DNA of 64,000 nt from CADEER01 sp965216585 (GCA_965216585.1 CBDCGC010000003.1:2356001-2420000), one strand, 5' to 3'. Counted from the first letter of the stretch, positions 11,031 to 21,382 are shown. A program made the numbers and translations. Notes: generated from the letters alone by a model not told the origin.

Positions 11031-11383
11031 TCCCACTCCAGTGCGCCTTTGCGCCATTCGTAGAGCAATCCGAGACTGAGCACGGCGATGAAGATGCCCA
11101 TCGAGCCCATGCCGAACCAGCCCAAGCGGCGGAAGACGAGTGCCCAGGGGTACATGAAGACCACTTCGACGTCGAAGACGATGAAGAGGATCGCGGTGAG
11201 GTAGAACTTGACCGAGAAACGACCCCAGGCAGAGCCGCTCGACTCGTTGCCACACTCGAAGGCATCGAGCTTCGATTCAGTCTGGTTGCGCGGGCCCAGC
11301 AGACGACCGGCGTTGACCATCAGCGTTACCACCGCTCCGGCGATCAGCAACATGATCACCACCGGAAGGTATTCGTTTGCCAT
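11027..11383 (-). CDS. nuoA: NADH-quinone oxidoreductase subunit A
   Basis: 118 aa, three membrane helices, the first gene of the minus-strand operon. Family motifs are KLDAFECGNESSGSAWGRFS and KFYLTAILFIVFDVEVVFMY. The 179-base region upstream (11384-11562) is shared with the divergent amgK gene and must hold both promoters; I could not define a convincing -35/-10 pair for nuoA. Confidence 0.96.
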   Translation of the reverse strand: MANEYLPVVIMLLIAGAVVTLMVNAGRLLGPRNQTESKLDAFECGNESSGSAWGRFSVKFYLTAILFIVFDVEVVFMYPWALVFRRLGWFGMGSMGIFIAVLSLGLLYEWRKGALEWE

Positions 11384-11562
11384 CGTCGATTTGTGGATGA
11401 TTTTCGAAGGTTTGTAGTTGTCGCGAAGGACGCTGAGGGACTTTCCCGGCTATGTGAAGGCCGTTTCGAAGTCAAGGTAACGAGGGTTCCCGCGCCACCC
11501 GACGCACTCCACCGCCGCACTCCACCGTTGCACTGAGTCACCCGGCCGGGCTAGCTGAGCGC

Positions 11563-12657
11563 GTGGCCGAGAATCTCCTGACAATCCACCCCGATCTGGA
11601 CGAGATGATGCGCGTCCGTTTTGGTGGCTGCGTCACCATCTCCCGGCGCGAGCCAATCGCCGGCGACGCCTCCTCTCTGCGCTCGTACGTCCGCCTGTGG
11701 CTCGACGGCCAGGACGCACCGGCAACGGCGGTCGCCATGGTGATGCAGGGACTCGAGGCGGCGAAAACTTCGGAGGAGGGGGGCGAAGAGGTCGAAAGCG
11801 ACGAGATTCCCTTCGTCAACGTCTACCATTTTCTCGTCGCCAACGAGGTGTCGGTACCGGAGATCTACGTCGACGCCGCTGAGGATGGCGTGTTGATCCT
11901 CGAAGACGTCGGCGACGTCGCGCTGTGGGACGCGGTGGAAAACGCACCGGCAAACGAGACCCGCCGTCTCTTCGGTCTCGCCATCGAGCAGCTCTTGCGC
12001 ATCCAGATCGACGGCACCGCGTCGCGCGACGAAGCGTGCATCGGCTTCTCGCGCCAATTCGACGAGGATCTCTACATGTGGGAGCTCGAGCACTTTCTCG
12101 AGTGGGGTTTCAGCGGTATCGACGGTCCTCCTGCCGCCGCCGAGCTACGCGAGTTGCGGCGCTGCTTTGCCAAGCTCGCCGCCGATCTGGGCAACCAACC
12201 GCGCGTCCTCAACCACCGCGACTATCACGCCTGGAATCTCTACCTGCACGACGGCCGTATCCGCGTCATCGACTTCCAGGATCTACTCCTCGCGGCGGCG
12301 CCGTACGATCTGGCAACACTGCTCGGCGATCGCATCACACCGAGCGCCATCGATGCCGAGCTCGAGCGAGCTCTGGTAGCCGACTACGGAAACGCCTGGG
12401 CACAGCATCCGGCGGCGCCGTGGCGTTTTGACGATGAAGAGCTCTGGCGCGTGTACCGCGATTGCGCCCTTCAGAAGGCCTTCAAGGTCGTGGGAAGGTT
12501 TCACTACCTCGACCGCGTCAAGCAGAAGTCGTCTCACCTGCGCTTCATTCCGCCAACCCTCGAACGCATCCAGACATTGTTGACCGAGCGAGACGACCCC
12601 GAGATGCGCGTCGTACACGAAATCCTGCAGCCGTATTTTGCGGAGCTGCGGGCGTGA
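11563..12657 (+). CDS. amgK: AmgK-like anomeric sugar kinase (APH fold)
   Basis: 364 aa, GTG start. An aminoglycoside-phosphotransferase-fold kinase of the AmgK type, which phosphorylates the anomeric position of MurNAc/GlcNAc for peptidoglycan recycling without the GlcN-6-P detour. The catalytic loop is visible as LNHRDYHAWNLYLHDG, followed by the metal-binding IDFQD and YDLATLLGDR, close to the AmgK pattern. Its stop overlaps the GTG of a MurU-type nucleotidyltransferase, the usual partner, which supports the assignment over a generic phosphotransferase. No resistance function is implied. Confidence 0.85.
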   Translation: MAENLLTIHPDLDEMMRVRFGGCVTISRREPIAGDASSLRSYVRLWLDGQDAPATAVAMVMQGLEAAKTSEEGGEEVESDEIPFVNVYHFLVANEVSVPEIYVDAAEDGVLILEDVGDVALWDAVENAPANETRRLFGLAIEQLLRIQIDGTASRDEACIGFSRQFDEDLYMWELEHFLEWGFSGIDGPPAAAELRELRRCFAKLAADLGNQPRVLNHRDYHAWNLYLHDGRIRVIDFQDLLLAAAPYDLATLLGDRITPSAIDAELERALVADYGNAWAQHPAAPWRFDDEELWRVYRDCALQKAFKVVGRFHYLDRVKQKSSHLRFIPPTLERIQTLLTERDDPEMRVVHEILQPYFAELRA

Positions 12658-13400
12658 AGGCGATGATCCTGGCGGCCGGCTTCGGCAGCCGGCTGCGCCC
12701 GATCACCGATGAGATTCCCAAACCGCTGATCGACGTCGGCGGCCACCCGATGATCGCCTATCCGCTGGCGATCCTGCGCGAGGCAGGGATCGAAAAGGTC
12801 ATCATCAATCTCCACCACCACGGCGAACGACTGCGCGACGCCCTCGGCGACGGCTCGCGCTACGGCGTGTCTCTCACCTACTCAGACGAAAACCCAATCC
12901 TCGACACCGGCGGCGGCATCAAGAAGGCGGAGTGGTTCTTGCAAGACGACACCTTCGTCGTCCTCAACGGCGACACCATCATGGATCTCGACCTGCGGGC
13001 GGCCGTCGACTTCCACCGCGACAACGAGTCGGTGGCGACCATGGTCCTGCGCACCGCAGACCCGACCGCTGGCTACGGTGTCATCGAGGTCGACGCCGAC
13101 CACCGTATCCGCCGCTTCCTCGGAAAACCGGCCGAGGTCAGCGCCGAGCTGGCGCCGATGATGTTTACCGGTGTCCACATCTTCGAGCCCCGCGTCTTCG
13201 ACTTCATGGGTGAAGGCCGCTTCGGCATCAACAGCGAAACCTACCCAGCCATGTTGGCAGCCGGCGAAGCCCTCTACGGCTACCCGTTTGCCGGCTTTTG
13301 GAGCGTTCTCGACACCCACCCGCTGCTGGCAGCCGGACGCGCCGCGGTCGCCTCCGGCAAGGCTTTGGCAGCGAGCCGAATGCCAAAAAACGCGTCTTGA
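12654..13400 (+). CDS. murU: MurU-like MurNAc-1-phosphate uridylyltransferase
   Basis: 248 aa from the GTG at 12654 (overlapping the amgK stop), or 245 aa from the ATG at 12663. It is a sugar-phosphate nucleotidyltransferase with the N-terminal signature MILAAGFGSRLRPITDEIPK and the metal-binding LNGDTIMDLD. Next to an AmgK homologue the likely reaction is MurNAc-1-P + UTP to UDP-MurNAc, feeding the peptidoglycan pathway. Sugar-nucleotide transferases are hard to separate by motif alone, so specificity is inferred from the pair. Confidence 0.83.
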   Translation: MKAMILAAGFGSRLRPITDEIPKPLIDVGGHPMIAYPLAILREAGIEKVIINLHHHGERLRDALGDGSRYGVSLTYSDENPILDTGGGIKKAEWFLQDDTFVVLNGDTIMDLDLRAAVDFHRDNESVATMVLRTADPTAGYGVIEVDADHRIRRFLGKPAEVSAELAPMMFTGVHIFEPRVFDFMGEGRFGINSETYPAMLAAGEALYGYPFAGFWSVLDTHPLLAAGRAAVASGKALAASRMPKNAS

Positions 13401-13537
13401 CAAGGTGCGTCATGCGCGAGACACTTCTCAGGTGTAAAGAGTCTGTCCGAGTTTGGGGTTGACCGTGGGGGCGGCTTTTCCGGCTGGGACGGATATCGGG
13501 GGTTCTCCGAGACGATTCGAGGGGGAAGGTCAGCCAA

Positions 13538-14875
13538 ATGGGAATCACGATCGTTGAGAAAAGCGAGTCGAAGCGGCGCAAGAAAAAGGCGAAAATCGCA
13601 CTGGTTCTAGCCGGTGGCGCGGTGTCCGGGGGGGCATTCAAGCTGGGTGGGATCAAGGCCCTGGACGACTTCCTCGTCAATCGCAAGACCACCGATTTCG
13701 ACACCTACGTCGGCTTATCGGCCGGTGCGGTCTTGGCCGTGCCGCTGTCGGCGGGAATCTCGCCGGCGGAGATGCTGAAGAGCCTCGAGGGCAAATCATC
13801 GCTCGTCGACCGCTTTCAAGCACTCGACTTCTACAGCCCCAACTTTCGCGAGCTCCTCAGCCGGCCGCTCGAGTATATGTTCACCGCGGCACTCTACTTT
13901 CCCAGCGCCGTCGTCGACCTGCTGCGCTCCTCGCCGAAGCTGGCCGGCGACATCGAAAAGGCGGGTCGCCGATACTTGAAGAAGCCGACGCGCAGCAACT
14001 TCTCCCGCGTCGCCGGCCCGCTGGCGGAGTGGTACTGGAACCGGCCCAACTTCCCCTCGGTGATGGCTCACTTTCCCTCGGGGTTGTTCGACAACGCCAG
14101 CATCGAGCGATACATCCGCCGCAACCTGGAGAAGGCCGGTCTGCCGAACGACTTCAAGGACCTCTACCAGACGCGCAAGCGCGAGCTCTACATCGCGGCG
14201 ATGAATCTCGACACAGCCGAGCGCGCGATCTTCGGCCACGACAGAGAGTCCACACTCACCGTCTCGGAAGCCGTCCAGGCATCGACCGCCTTGCCCGGGT
14301 TCTACCGGCCGGCGCGCTTGAACGGCGACGACTACGTCGACGGCGGCGTGCGGCGTACCGCCAATCTCGACGTCGCCGTCGAGCACGGCGCTGACTTGAT
14401 CATCTGCTACAACCCTTTCCGGCCGTTTTCCAATCGGCCGAAGAAGACGGCAAGAGGCTTCGAGCTCAACGGCCAACGCATGGCCGACGCCGGTCTGTTG
14501 ACGATTCTCAACCAGGTCTTCCGCACCATGCTCCACTCGCGCCTGCAGTACGGCTTGCGCCAACTGCGCAACGATCCAAAGTTCAAGGGCGACATCATCG
14601 TCGTCGAACCCAAGGAGTCCGACGCGCACTTCTTCGAGCTCAACGCCCTGGCCTATTGGGAACGCATGCGCGCCGCACAACTCGGCTACCAATCTGTGAC
14701 CGATTCGATCCGCCGCAACTACGATCGCATGCGTGACATCCTCAGCCGCCACGGCCTGACGATGACCAAGGTCAACGTCGAAAGAAACCTGCGGCGTATG
14801 AAACGCGACTCGTCGACCGCCGTCGACTCTCTGACCCGAGAATTCCCAGCCCGCCGACTGCGCATCGCGTCGTAG
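13538..14875 (+). CDS. Patatin-like phospholipase
   Basis: 445 aa. The patatin Ser-Asp dyad is present: oxyanion loop LAGGAVSGGAFKLGG (residues ~24-38), nucleophile elbow GLSAG with Ser61, and YVDGG with Asp268. It has no signal peptide but a very basic N-terminus (SKRRKKKAK). Expected activity: lipid acyl hydrolase acting on phospholipids or neutral lipids at a membrane. The C-terminal ~150 residues are Arg-rich and helical. It stands alone, 137 bases after murU. Confidence 0.88.
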   Translation: MGITIVEKSESKRRKKKAKIALVLAGGAVSGGAFKLGGIKALDDFLVNRKTTDFDTYVGLSAGAVLAVPLSAGISPAEMLKSLEGKSSLVDRFQALDFYSPNFRELLSRPLEYMFTAALYFPSAVVDLLRSSPKLAGDIEKAGRRYLKKPTRSNFSRVAGPLAEWYWNRPNFPSVMAHFPSGLFDNASIERYIRRNLEKAGLPNDFKDLYQTRKRELYIAAMNLDTAERAIFGHDRESTLTVSEAVQASTALPGFYRPARLNGDDYVDGGVRRTANLDVAVEHGADLIICYNPFRPFSNRPKKTARGFELNGQRMADAGLLTILNQVFRTMLHSRLQYGLRQLRNDPKFKGDIIVVEPKESDAHFFELNALAYWERMRAAQLGYQSVTDSIRRNYDRMRDILSRHGLTMTKVNVERNLRRMKRDSSTAVDSLTREFPARRLRIAS

Positions 14876-15055
14876 CGCCGTTCCCACCTGCGAGCCTCTG
14901 GCGCGACGGCCATGGGCGGGTCGACCTAGATCCCGTGAACGCCGTTCTATTCATTTGAGCGGCGGGCCTCATTGTCGACCCGGGGCTGTGGTGCTAGGTC
15001 TACCGGCTTTCGATCCGTTCGGTACGTTTTGTCACCGATCGAAAGGGGGAATGCA

Positions 15056-17431
15056 ATGTCGACAAAATCGAGAGCGTGGCGGCGTCTCATTACTGCGCTC
15101 GCCCTTCTGGGCATCGCGGCGGCTTGCGGGGACGACGACTCCGCCGGCGAAATCACTGAACCGGCGGCCTTCACGGTGAGCCCGGGGGTGCGGCTGGTGA
15201 CCGTCAGCGGCGCCGAGGCCAAGCAGCCGCTGACTCTGCGCGACGCCTCGGGGCGGCGCTTGATCACGCTCATCGCCGACGACAACGGCAACGCCGCCTT
15301 CTCGCCGATTACCGAGGAGCACACGGTCTATGAAACCGGCACCGGCGAAGCGCCACCGAGCGGGCGCGGGTTCACCCTGCGCGCCGGTGATGGCTACGTC
15401 ATTCGCGACGAGTCGACCGACCCGATCCAGACCTCCGAACCGTTCCGCGTCCTGGCGCGCGACGACCTTCCCGACGAATCTCTCTACGACGAACAGGTGG
15501 TGAACGGTGTGCCCTGGGAGATCACCGGCGGCGCCGCCCTCGAAGAGCACGACGTCGAAGAGGGCGTCAACTATCTCGAGATGCGCGACGGCACGCTGCT
15601 CTCCGCCATGGTCCGCCTTCCCGATCCGCGCTTCTACGGCGATCCACCTTATCCAACCGTCATCGAGCTGTCCGGCTACGATCCGTCCAACCCGAGCAGT
15701 CCCGAGCCCGGCTCGCTGATCGCAGGCGCCTTGGGCTACGCGACGGTCGGCGTCAACCTGCGCGGCACTGGCTGCTCGGGCGGAGTGTTCGACGTCTTCT
15801 CGCCGGCCGAACAAGCCGACGGCTACGACCTGGTCGAGATCATCGCCCGCCAGCCGTGGGTGCTCCACAACCACGTCGGCATGGTCGGTTTGAGCTACTC
15901 CGGCATCACCCAGCTCTTCACCGCATCGACACAGCCGCCCAGCTTGGCCGCCATTGCACCGCTGTCGGTCATCGAGGACTCGTGGCAGATGGCATGGCCC
16001 GGCGGAATCTACAACGCCGGTTTCACCAAACAGTGGGTCGCCGAGCGCGAGCGCCAGTCGTCCGGCCAGCAGGGTTGGACGCGACGCCGCATCGAAGCTG
16101 GCGATACGGTCTGCGAAGCCAACCAGGCGTTGCGCGATCAGAGCGTCGGCTTCGAGGCCTTCGTGCGCTCACTGCAAACGCGCCCCGACGATGCAGACGA
16201 ACGCGACCTCGCCAGGCTGGCTCCGTCGATCAACCGGCCGGTCTTTCTCACCGGCGCCTGGCAGGACGAGCAGACCGGTCCGCGTTTTGCCACCATGCTC
16301 GATAACTTCACCGGTGCCGGCAACAAGAGCTTCGTCCTCTTCAACGGCCACCACCCCGATGGCTACAGCGCCCACAACCTGAGCCGCTGGTACGAGTTCC
16401 TCGACCTCTACGTCGCTCGACGCGTGCCGCGTTTGCTCGATCTGGTGCGCGCGGTATTGCCGGACGAGCTCGAGAACAACTTCGGCGCGCCGCTCGCTCT
16501 CGACCCCGACCGCTTTGCCGACCTCGACGACTCGCAATACGACGAGGCACTCGCCCGCTGGGAATCGGATCCCACCATCACGATCGACTTCGAGGTCGGC
16601 ATGGGCGACGTCGACAACGCCCTCGGCGCGCCGGTGCCGCGCTTTACGGCGCAATTCGATCACTTCCCACCGGCCGACGCGGAAGCGTGGCGCCTCTACC
16701 TGGACGCCGGCGGACGCCTCGTAGATGCCGCACCGGCGGAAGAGGGCGCCGACCGCTTCACCTTCGATGCCGACATCGGCTTGGTCGGCTACGCCAACGA
16801 AGGCGGTTTCGACTTCATCATGCCGAGTTTCGATCTCGACTTCGACTGGCAACCGACGCCGGACGGAAAGGGCCTTTCCTACCTGACCGAGCCAATCGAC
16901 GAAGACGTCGTCATCGCCGGCTCCGGCCACGCCGATTTGTGGTTGCGCAGTGAAAGCAGCGAAGCCGCGATCGAGCTGGTTCTCTCAGAAGTCACACCCG
17001 ACGGCGACGAAGTTCGTATCCAGAACGGAGTCCTGCGCGCCGGATTTCCGGTCGACGAAGAACGCTCGGACGATTTCACGATTCAAATTCTATACCACCC
17101 GGACTCCTACCAACCGCTACCGGTCGGCGAGCTCGTCCTCGTGCGCGTACCGATCTTCCCGGTTGCCCACCCGCTGCGCGCCGGCTCGCAACTGCGCCTT
17201 CAGATCAACACCCCGGGCGGCGACCTGCCGTTGTGGTTCTTCGAAAACCGCGACCCCGGCGGCGAGGACATCGGCTACAACATCGGCCGCGGCGGCTCCG
17301 CCGCGTCGTCGATCGTCCTGCCCGTGCTGCCGGCCGGCGCGATCGATATCCCCGCCGAAAGGCCGATCTGCGGCGCCTTGCGCGGCCAGCCATGCCGAGC
17401 CTACGTCCCGCTGGAGAACGAGCCCTCCTGA
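15056..17431 (+). CDS. CocE/NonD-family hydrolase (X-Pro dipeptidyl-peptidase-like), lipoprotein
   Basis: 791 aa from the ATG at 15056, preceded by AAAGGGGGA; an upstream in-frame ATG at 14972 gives no sensible N-terminus. The start gives a lipoprotein signal ending LLGIAAAC, so the protein is probably anchored to a membrane facing outward. After ~120 residues with no clear domain comes an alpha/beta hydrolase with NLRGTGCSGG and the nucleophile elbow GLSYSG. A C-terminal jelly-roll follows, as in CocE esterases and X-Pro dipeptidyl peptidases. Substrate unknown: a peptide or ester. It opens a run of four exported proteins on the same strand. Confidence 0.85.
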   Translation: MSTKSRAWRRLITALALLGIAAACGDDDSAGEITEPAAFTVSPGVRLVTVSGAEAKQPLTLRDASGRRLITLIADDNGNAAFSPITEEHTVYETGTGEAPPSGRGFTLRAGDGYVIRDESTDPIQTSEPFRVLARDDLPDESLYDEQVVNGVPWEITGGAALEEHDVEEGVNYLEMRDGTLLSAMVRLPDPRFYGDPPYPTVIELSGYDPSNPSSPEPGSLIAGALGYATVGVNLRGTGCSGGVFDVFSPAEQADGYDLVEIIARQPWVLHNHVGMVGLSYSGITQLFTASTQPPSLAAIAPLSVIEDSWQMAWPGGIYNAGFTKQWVAERERQSSGQQGWTRRRIEAGDTVCEANQALRDQSVGFEAFVRSLQTRPDDADERDLARLAPSINRPVFLTGAWQDEQTGPRFATMLDNFTGAGNKSFVLFNGHHPDGYSAHNLSRWYEFLDLYVARRVPRLLDLVRAVLPDELENNFGAPLALDPDRFADLDDSQYDEALARWESDPTITIDFEVGMGDVDNALGAPVPRFTAQFDHFPPADAEAWRLYLDAGGRLVDAAPAEEGADRFTFDADIGLVGYANEGGFDFIMPSFDLDFDWQPTPDGKGLSYLTEPIDEDVVIAGSGHADLWLRSESSEAAIELVLSEVTPDGDEVRIQNGVLRAGFPVDEERSDDFTIQILYHPDSYQPLPVGELVLVRVPIFPVAHPLRAGSQLRLQINTPGGDLPLWFFENRDPGGEDIGYNIGRGGSAASSIVLPVLPAGAIDIPAERPICGALRGQPCRAYVPLENEPS

Positions 17432-17578
17432 CCCCAATCGAATCGCGAAGCTCTACTCACCGCCACGGAAAGATCCATTGTCGCTGCTGCCGCGGCTCTT
17501 CCTTGACTCGGATCGCACGGAACGACTAAGACTGAACCTTGCGATTGAGGACATTCCAGAAGGTAGAATGGAGAATCC

Positions 17579-18721
17579 ATGAAGTCTGTTCGCGCACTGA
17601 CCTTTGCCCCGCTGTTTCTGCTTCTGCCGATCGCCTTCGCTCCGACGTTGGCAACGGCGGCTCGCCACACGGTTCACCCCGGCGAATCGATTCAGGCGGC
17701 GATCGACGCCGCGGCCCCCGGCGATACGGTCAAGGTGATGCCCGGTGACTACATCGAGCCCGGCCCGGGTCCCGCCGCAGTGAGAATCACCAAGCGGCTC
17801 AAATTGATCGCCAAGAGCAAGTTGCCGGATGTGAAGGTTCGCATCCTGCCCGGCGCGGGGCAGACCGACGGCATCGTCGTCGAGCCCGAAAACCCGGGCG
17901 ACCCGGACGTCGAAAAGGTCCTCATCAAGGGTTTCACCGTCGAGGGTTTCCCCAACAACGGCATCTGGCTGCGCCACGTCAACAAGTTCAAGATCAAGAA
18001 CAACGAGTCGATCGACAATCTCGAGAACGGAATCTGGCCAACGCTTTCCGCCAACGGCCTGGTGAAGAACAACGTTTCGTACGGTTCGCTGGACGCCGCC
18101 TTGTGGATCGAGGCCGCAGAGAACGTACGCGTCATCAAGAACGATCTCCATCACAGTCCGACCGGCCTCGAAATCACGGTGTCGCGGAACATCATCGCCA
18201 AGAAGAACGACATCCACCACAACACCGTTGGCGTCGGCCTCTACCATCCCAACGGGGCGGGACTGCCGCCGCTCGGCAACGACGGTGACTGGTACATCAT
18301 CAACAACCACATCCACGACAACAACGAGATGAATACCGCGCCACCGGGGTCGTTGTCGGCAGAGCTACCGCCTGGGGGTGGAATCCTGTTGATCGGCGTC
18401 GACCGGGTTACGGTCAAGAACAACCTGATCGAAAACAACAACTTCTTCGGACTCGCGGTGGTGGACTGGTGTTTGGGCTTCGACTGCGATGTCAGCCCGC
18501 CGATCGTCGCCGATCAGTTTCCAGACGAGAACAGGGTCATCAAGAACAACCTCATCGACAACGGACTCAGCCCCATTCCGTTTGGTGGCTTGGAAATCTT
18601 CGCCAACGACATCATCTACCTCTTGCTAGAACCCGGCCACGAAAACTGCTTCGCGAAAAACACCGGTACGTTCGGGGGGCTTGGAACACCCATACACGCC
18701 AACTCCTGCCCGCGATTCTGA
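17579..18721 (+). CDS. Exported right-handed parallel beta-helix protein (NosD-like)
   Basis: 380 aa. A signal peptide (MKSVRALTFAPLFLLLPI onward, cleaved near ATAA) is followed by the NosD/pectate-lyase-like opening HPGESIQAAIDAAAPGDTVK. The body is a ladder of Asn-rich turns (NNGIWLR, IKNNESIDN, VKNNVSYG, IKNDLHHS, VKNNLIENNNFFG) diagnostic of a right-handed beta-helix. Known relatives bind or cleave polysaccharides or act in copper delivery (NosD); no catalytic residues are clear, so I leave the function open. The start has GGAGA upstream. Confidence 0.85.
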   Translation: MKSVRALTFAPLFLLLPIAFAPTLATAARHTVHPGESIQAAIDAAAPGDTVKVMPGDYIEPGPGPAAVRITKRLKLIAKSKLPDVKVRILPGAGQTDGIVVEPENPGDPDVEKVLIKGFTVEGFPNNGIWLRHVNKFKIKNNESIDNLENGIWPTLSANGLVKNNVSYGSLDAALWIEAAENVRVIKNDLHHSPTGLEITVSRNIIAKKNDIHHNTVGVGLYHPNGAGLPPLGNDGDWYIINNHIHDNNEMNTAPPGSLSAELPPGGGILLIGVDRVTVKNNLIENNNFFGLAVVDWCLGFDCDVSPPIVADQFPDENRVIKNNLIDNGLSPIPFGGLEIFANDIIYLLLEPGHENCFAKNTGTFGGLGTPIHANSCPRF

Positions 18722-18829
18722 CACCGGAATCGTTTCCACGGCCTGATCGGCGCGGGTTGGTGAAGGTGCGTCCCCCTTTGTCCAACCCAGCTGCCCGAAT
18801 GGCGTAGGGTGCCACGTGTTTGTCGTTCC

Positions 18830-21184
18830 ATGACCGCCCGCGCCGCCTTTTGGGTCGTTCTCGCGATCGGTTTCCTCGCTGCCGGCCCCGGAGACCTCGC
18901 CTTCGCGCGCGAGACGAAGGGCACCGACCCTGTCAAACCCTCCGAAGGGCTCCTGAAAATCACCTACCCTCAGGAGGGAACGCTGTTCCCCCCTGAAATC
19001 GTCGCCCCCACTTTCCTGTGGGAAGAGGGCACCGCCAACGTCGAAGTCTGGAATGTCGTCGTTCGCGACGACAGTGGTGGCGAGTTGCTCAAAGCCACGG
19101 TTGATGCACCGCAGTGGCGCCCCTCCGAGGAAACGTGGAACCAGATCAAGCTGCAGAGCTCGGAGCGCGACGCTGCAGTGACCGTCGAAGGAGTAGACCG
19201 CGACGACGGCGCGGCGGTCCTGTCGTCGGCAAGTGTCCACATTCGCACTTCGAAAGACCCGGTTGGCGACTCTCTGTTCTATCGCGAGGTGCCGCTGCCT
19301 TTTTTGACGGCTGTACAGGACCCGTCACTCATTCGCTGGCGCTACGGAACCATCGACTCGCAGTCGGGCCCGCCGATCGTACTGCAGAACTTGCCGGTGT
19401 GTGGCAACTGCCACTCCTTTGCCGACAACGGCAGCGTACTCGGTCTCGACGTCGACTACGGCAACGACAAGGGCGCCTACGCGATCATGACCGTTTCTTC
19501 TCACATGGTGATGGACGACGAGAAGATCATCACCTGGGCGGACTACAAGCGTCAGGACGGAGAGATCACCTTTGGCTTACTGTCGCGTGTTTCGCCCAGC
19601 GGCCGGTACGTGATCAGCACCGTCAAAGACCGCTCGGTGTTCGTCGCCATCCCGGACATCATGATCTCGCAGCTCTTCTTTCCGATCAAAGGCATTCTCG
19701 TCGTCTACGATCGGGAGAACGAGACCTACAAGGCGTTGCCCGGTGCTGACGACCCGCGCTACGTGCAGAGCAACGCGGTCTGGAGTCCGGATGGCAAAGA
19801 GATCGTCTTCGCCCGGGCAAAGGCCTACCACGCGCAAAGTCTCGATCAGCAAAACAGCGCCATCGTCGACGAGAAAGACGTCCCAGAGTTCATCGTCGAC
19901 AAGAAGCCCTTTCGCTACGACCTGTACCGAATTCCGTTCAACGACGGCCAAGGCGGGACGGCAGTACCGCTCGAAGGCGCCTCGAGCAACGGGATGAGCA
20001 ACTTCTTTCCGAAATACTCACCCGACGGCAAGTGGATCATCTTCTGCAAAGCAGAGAACTACATGTTGCTTCAGCCCGACGCCGAGCTCTACATCATCCC
20101 CGCCAAAGGTGGCAGGGCGCGCCGCCTGCGCTACAACACCGCGCGCATGAATTCCTGGCACAGTTGGTCTTCCAACAGCCGGTGGCTGGTCTTCTCTTCC
20201 AAGGTCAACACGGCCTACACGCAGCTCTTTCTCACTCACATCGACGCCGACGGAAACGATAGCCCGCCCGTCCTCCTCGAGCGCTTCACCTCTCCCGACC
20301 GCGCGGCGAACATTCCTGAGTTCGTCAATTTGCCGGGCGACGCCATCGCCGCCATCCGCGAGAATTTCCTCGACGCCTACTCGTTCTTACGGGCCGGTAT
20401 GGCCAACGAACGCACCGGCGACCACAAGGGCGCCGAACGCGCCTTCCGGCGGGGGCTGGGGCTCTCCCCACAAGACGCCGAACTGCGCAACGCATTGGGT
20501 TGGACGTTGTTTCAGAGCGGCAGGACCGACGAGGCGTTGGCAGAATACCGGCGAGCCCTGGCGGTGGATCCGCAACACGTCAAGTCGCACAACAACATGG
20601 CTCTTGCCCTGGTCGAGCTCGGTAGGTTGGAGGATGCGGCCGCACACTTCGAAAAGTCCCTCCAAATCGAACCGAAGGCCGAAATCTACAGCGATCTCGG
20701 TTTCATCAAGGCCCGTCTGGGCAAGTCAGACGAGGCCCTCGCCGACTATCGCAAAGCGCTGGAGCTGGATCCAAAGTGTGCATCGGCACACGTGAACCTC
20801 GCCGTCGCGTTCATCCAAGCAGGCGCGCTCTCCAAAGCCGAGTCCCACTACCGCCAGGCTCTGGAAGAAAAGCCCGCCGCCGCTACCCACAACGGCCTGG
20901 GTTTCGCGCTGGCGCGACAGGGCCGCGTGGACGAGGCGCTCGCCGAGTACGGCAAGGCGGTCGAAGTCGACCCAAACTTCACCCCAGCCTACAACAACCT
21001 CGCGGCTTCGTTGGCAAAGCAAGGCAAGCTCGAAGATGCGGAGCGCTACTACCGACGTTCGCTAGAGCTCAAGCCGAGCGCCTCCGTACACAACGCATTG
21101 GGAATTCTGTTGGGCCGACTCGGCAGATCCGAGGAGGCCGCAGATCACTTCCGCCAGTCGAAAGCTTTGGAATCGGCAAGGTGA
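18830..21184 (+). CDS. Exported monoheme beta-propeller (PD40/TolB-like) and TPR protein
   Basis: 784 aa from the ATG at 18830 (a GTG at 18809 is in frame). A signal peptide ends near LAFA. A fibronectin-like segment follows, then one c-type heme motif, CGNCH, at about residue 197. The next region has TolB-like propeller blades (AVWSPDGKEIVFARA, KYSPDGKWIIFCK, WSSNSRWLVFSSK). The C-terminal ~270 residues contain about seven TPRs (for example LRNALGWTLFQSGRTDEALA). This is likely a periplasmic scaffold or sensor with an attached heme. The combination of heme, propeller and TPR in one chain is uncommon; function unknown. Confidence 0.8.
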   Translation: MTARAAFWVVLAIGFLAAGPGDLAFARETKGTDPVKPSEGLLKITYPQEGTLFPPEIVAPTFLWEEGTANVEVWNVVVRDDSGGELLKATVDAPQWRPSEETWNQIKLQSSERDAAVTVEGVDRDDGAAVLSSASVHIRTSKDPVGDSLFYREVPLPFLTAVQDPSLIRWRYGTIDSQSGPPIVLQNLPVCGNCHSFADNGSVLGLDVDYGNDKGAYAIMTVSSHMVMDDEKIITWADYKRQDGEITFGLLSRVSPSGRYVISTVKDRSVFVAIPDIMISQLFFPIKGILVVYDRENETYKALPGADDPRYVQSNAVWSPDGKEIVFARAKAYHAQSLDQQNSAIVDEKDVPEFIVDKKPFRYDLYRIPFNDGQGGTAVPLEGASSNGMSNFFPKYSPDGKWIIFCKAENYMLLQPDAELYIIPAKGGRARRLRYNTARMNSWHSWSSNSRWLVFSSKVNTAYTQLFLTHIDADGNDSPPVLLERFTSPDRAANIPEFVNLPGDAIAAIRENFLDAYSFLRAGMANERTGDHKGAERAFRRGLGLSPQDAELRNALGWTLFQSGRTDEALAEYRRALAVDPQHVKSHNNMALALVELGRLEDAAAHFEKSLQIEPKAEIYSDLGFIKARLGKSDEALADYRKALELDPKCASAHVNLAVAFIQAGALSKAESHYRQALEEKPAAATHNGLGFALARQGRVDEALAEYGKAVEVDPNFTPAYNNLAASLAKQGKLEDAERYYRRSLELKPSASVHNALGILLGRLGRSEEAADHFRQSKALESAR

Positions 21185-21382
21185 GCCGGAACTATCACCT
21201 GCCGCACGGCAACCCAGACCATGTCGCGCTCCGGCCCGATCATATTCCTTGACAATCGATAAGTCTTCTTGGGATTGTACACGTTGGCGTCGTAGGCGTT
21301 GTCGACAGACAGGAGCGTTGAACGACATATCGGTCGAGCAAACCCTCTGAACAGCGAACAGCCGTATGAACGTGGGAGCAAG

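Noticed and set aside
21249..21278. TTGACA-like promoter before the multiheme gene
   Set aside because: The -35 is perfect but no acceptable -10 lies 16-18 bases on (best GATTGT), so not listed as a feature.
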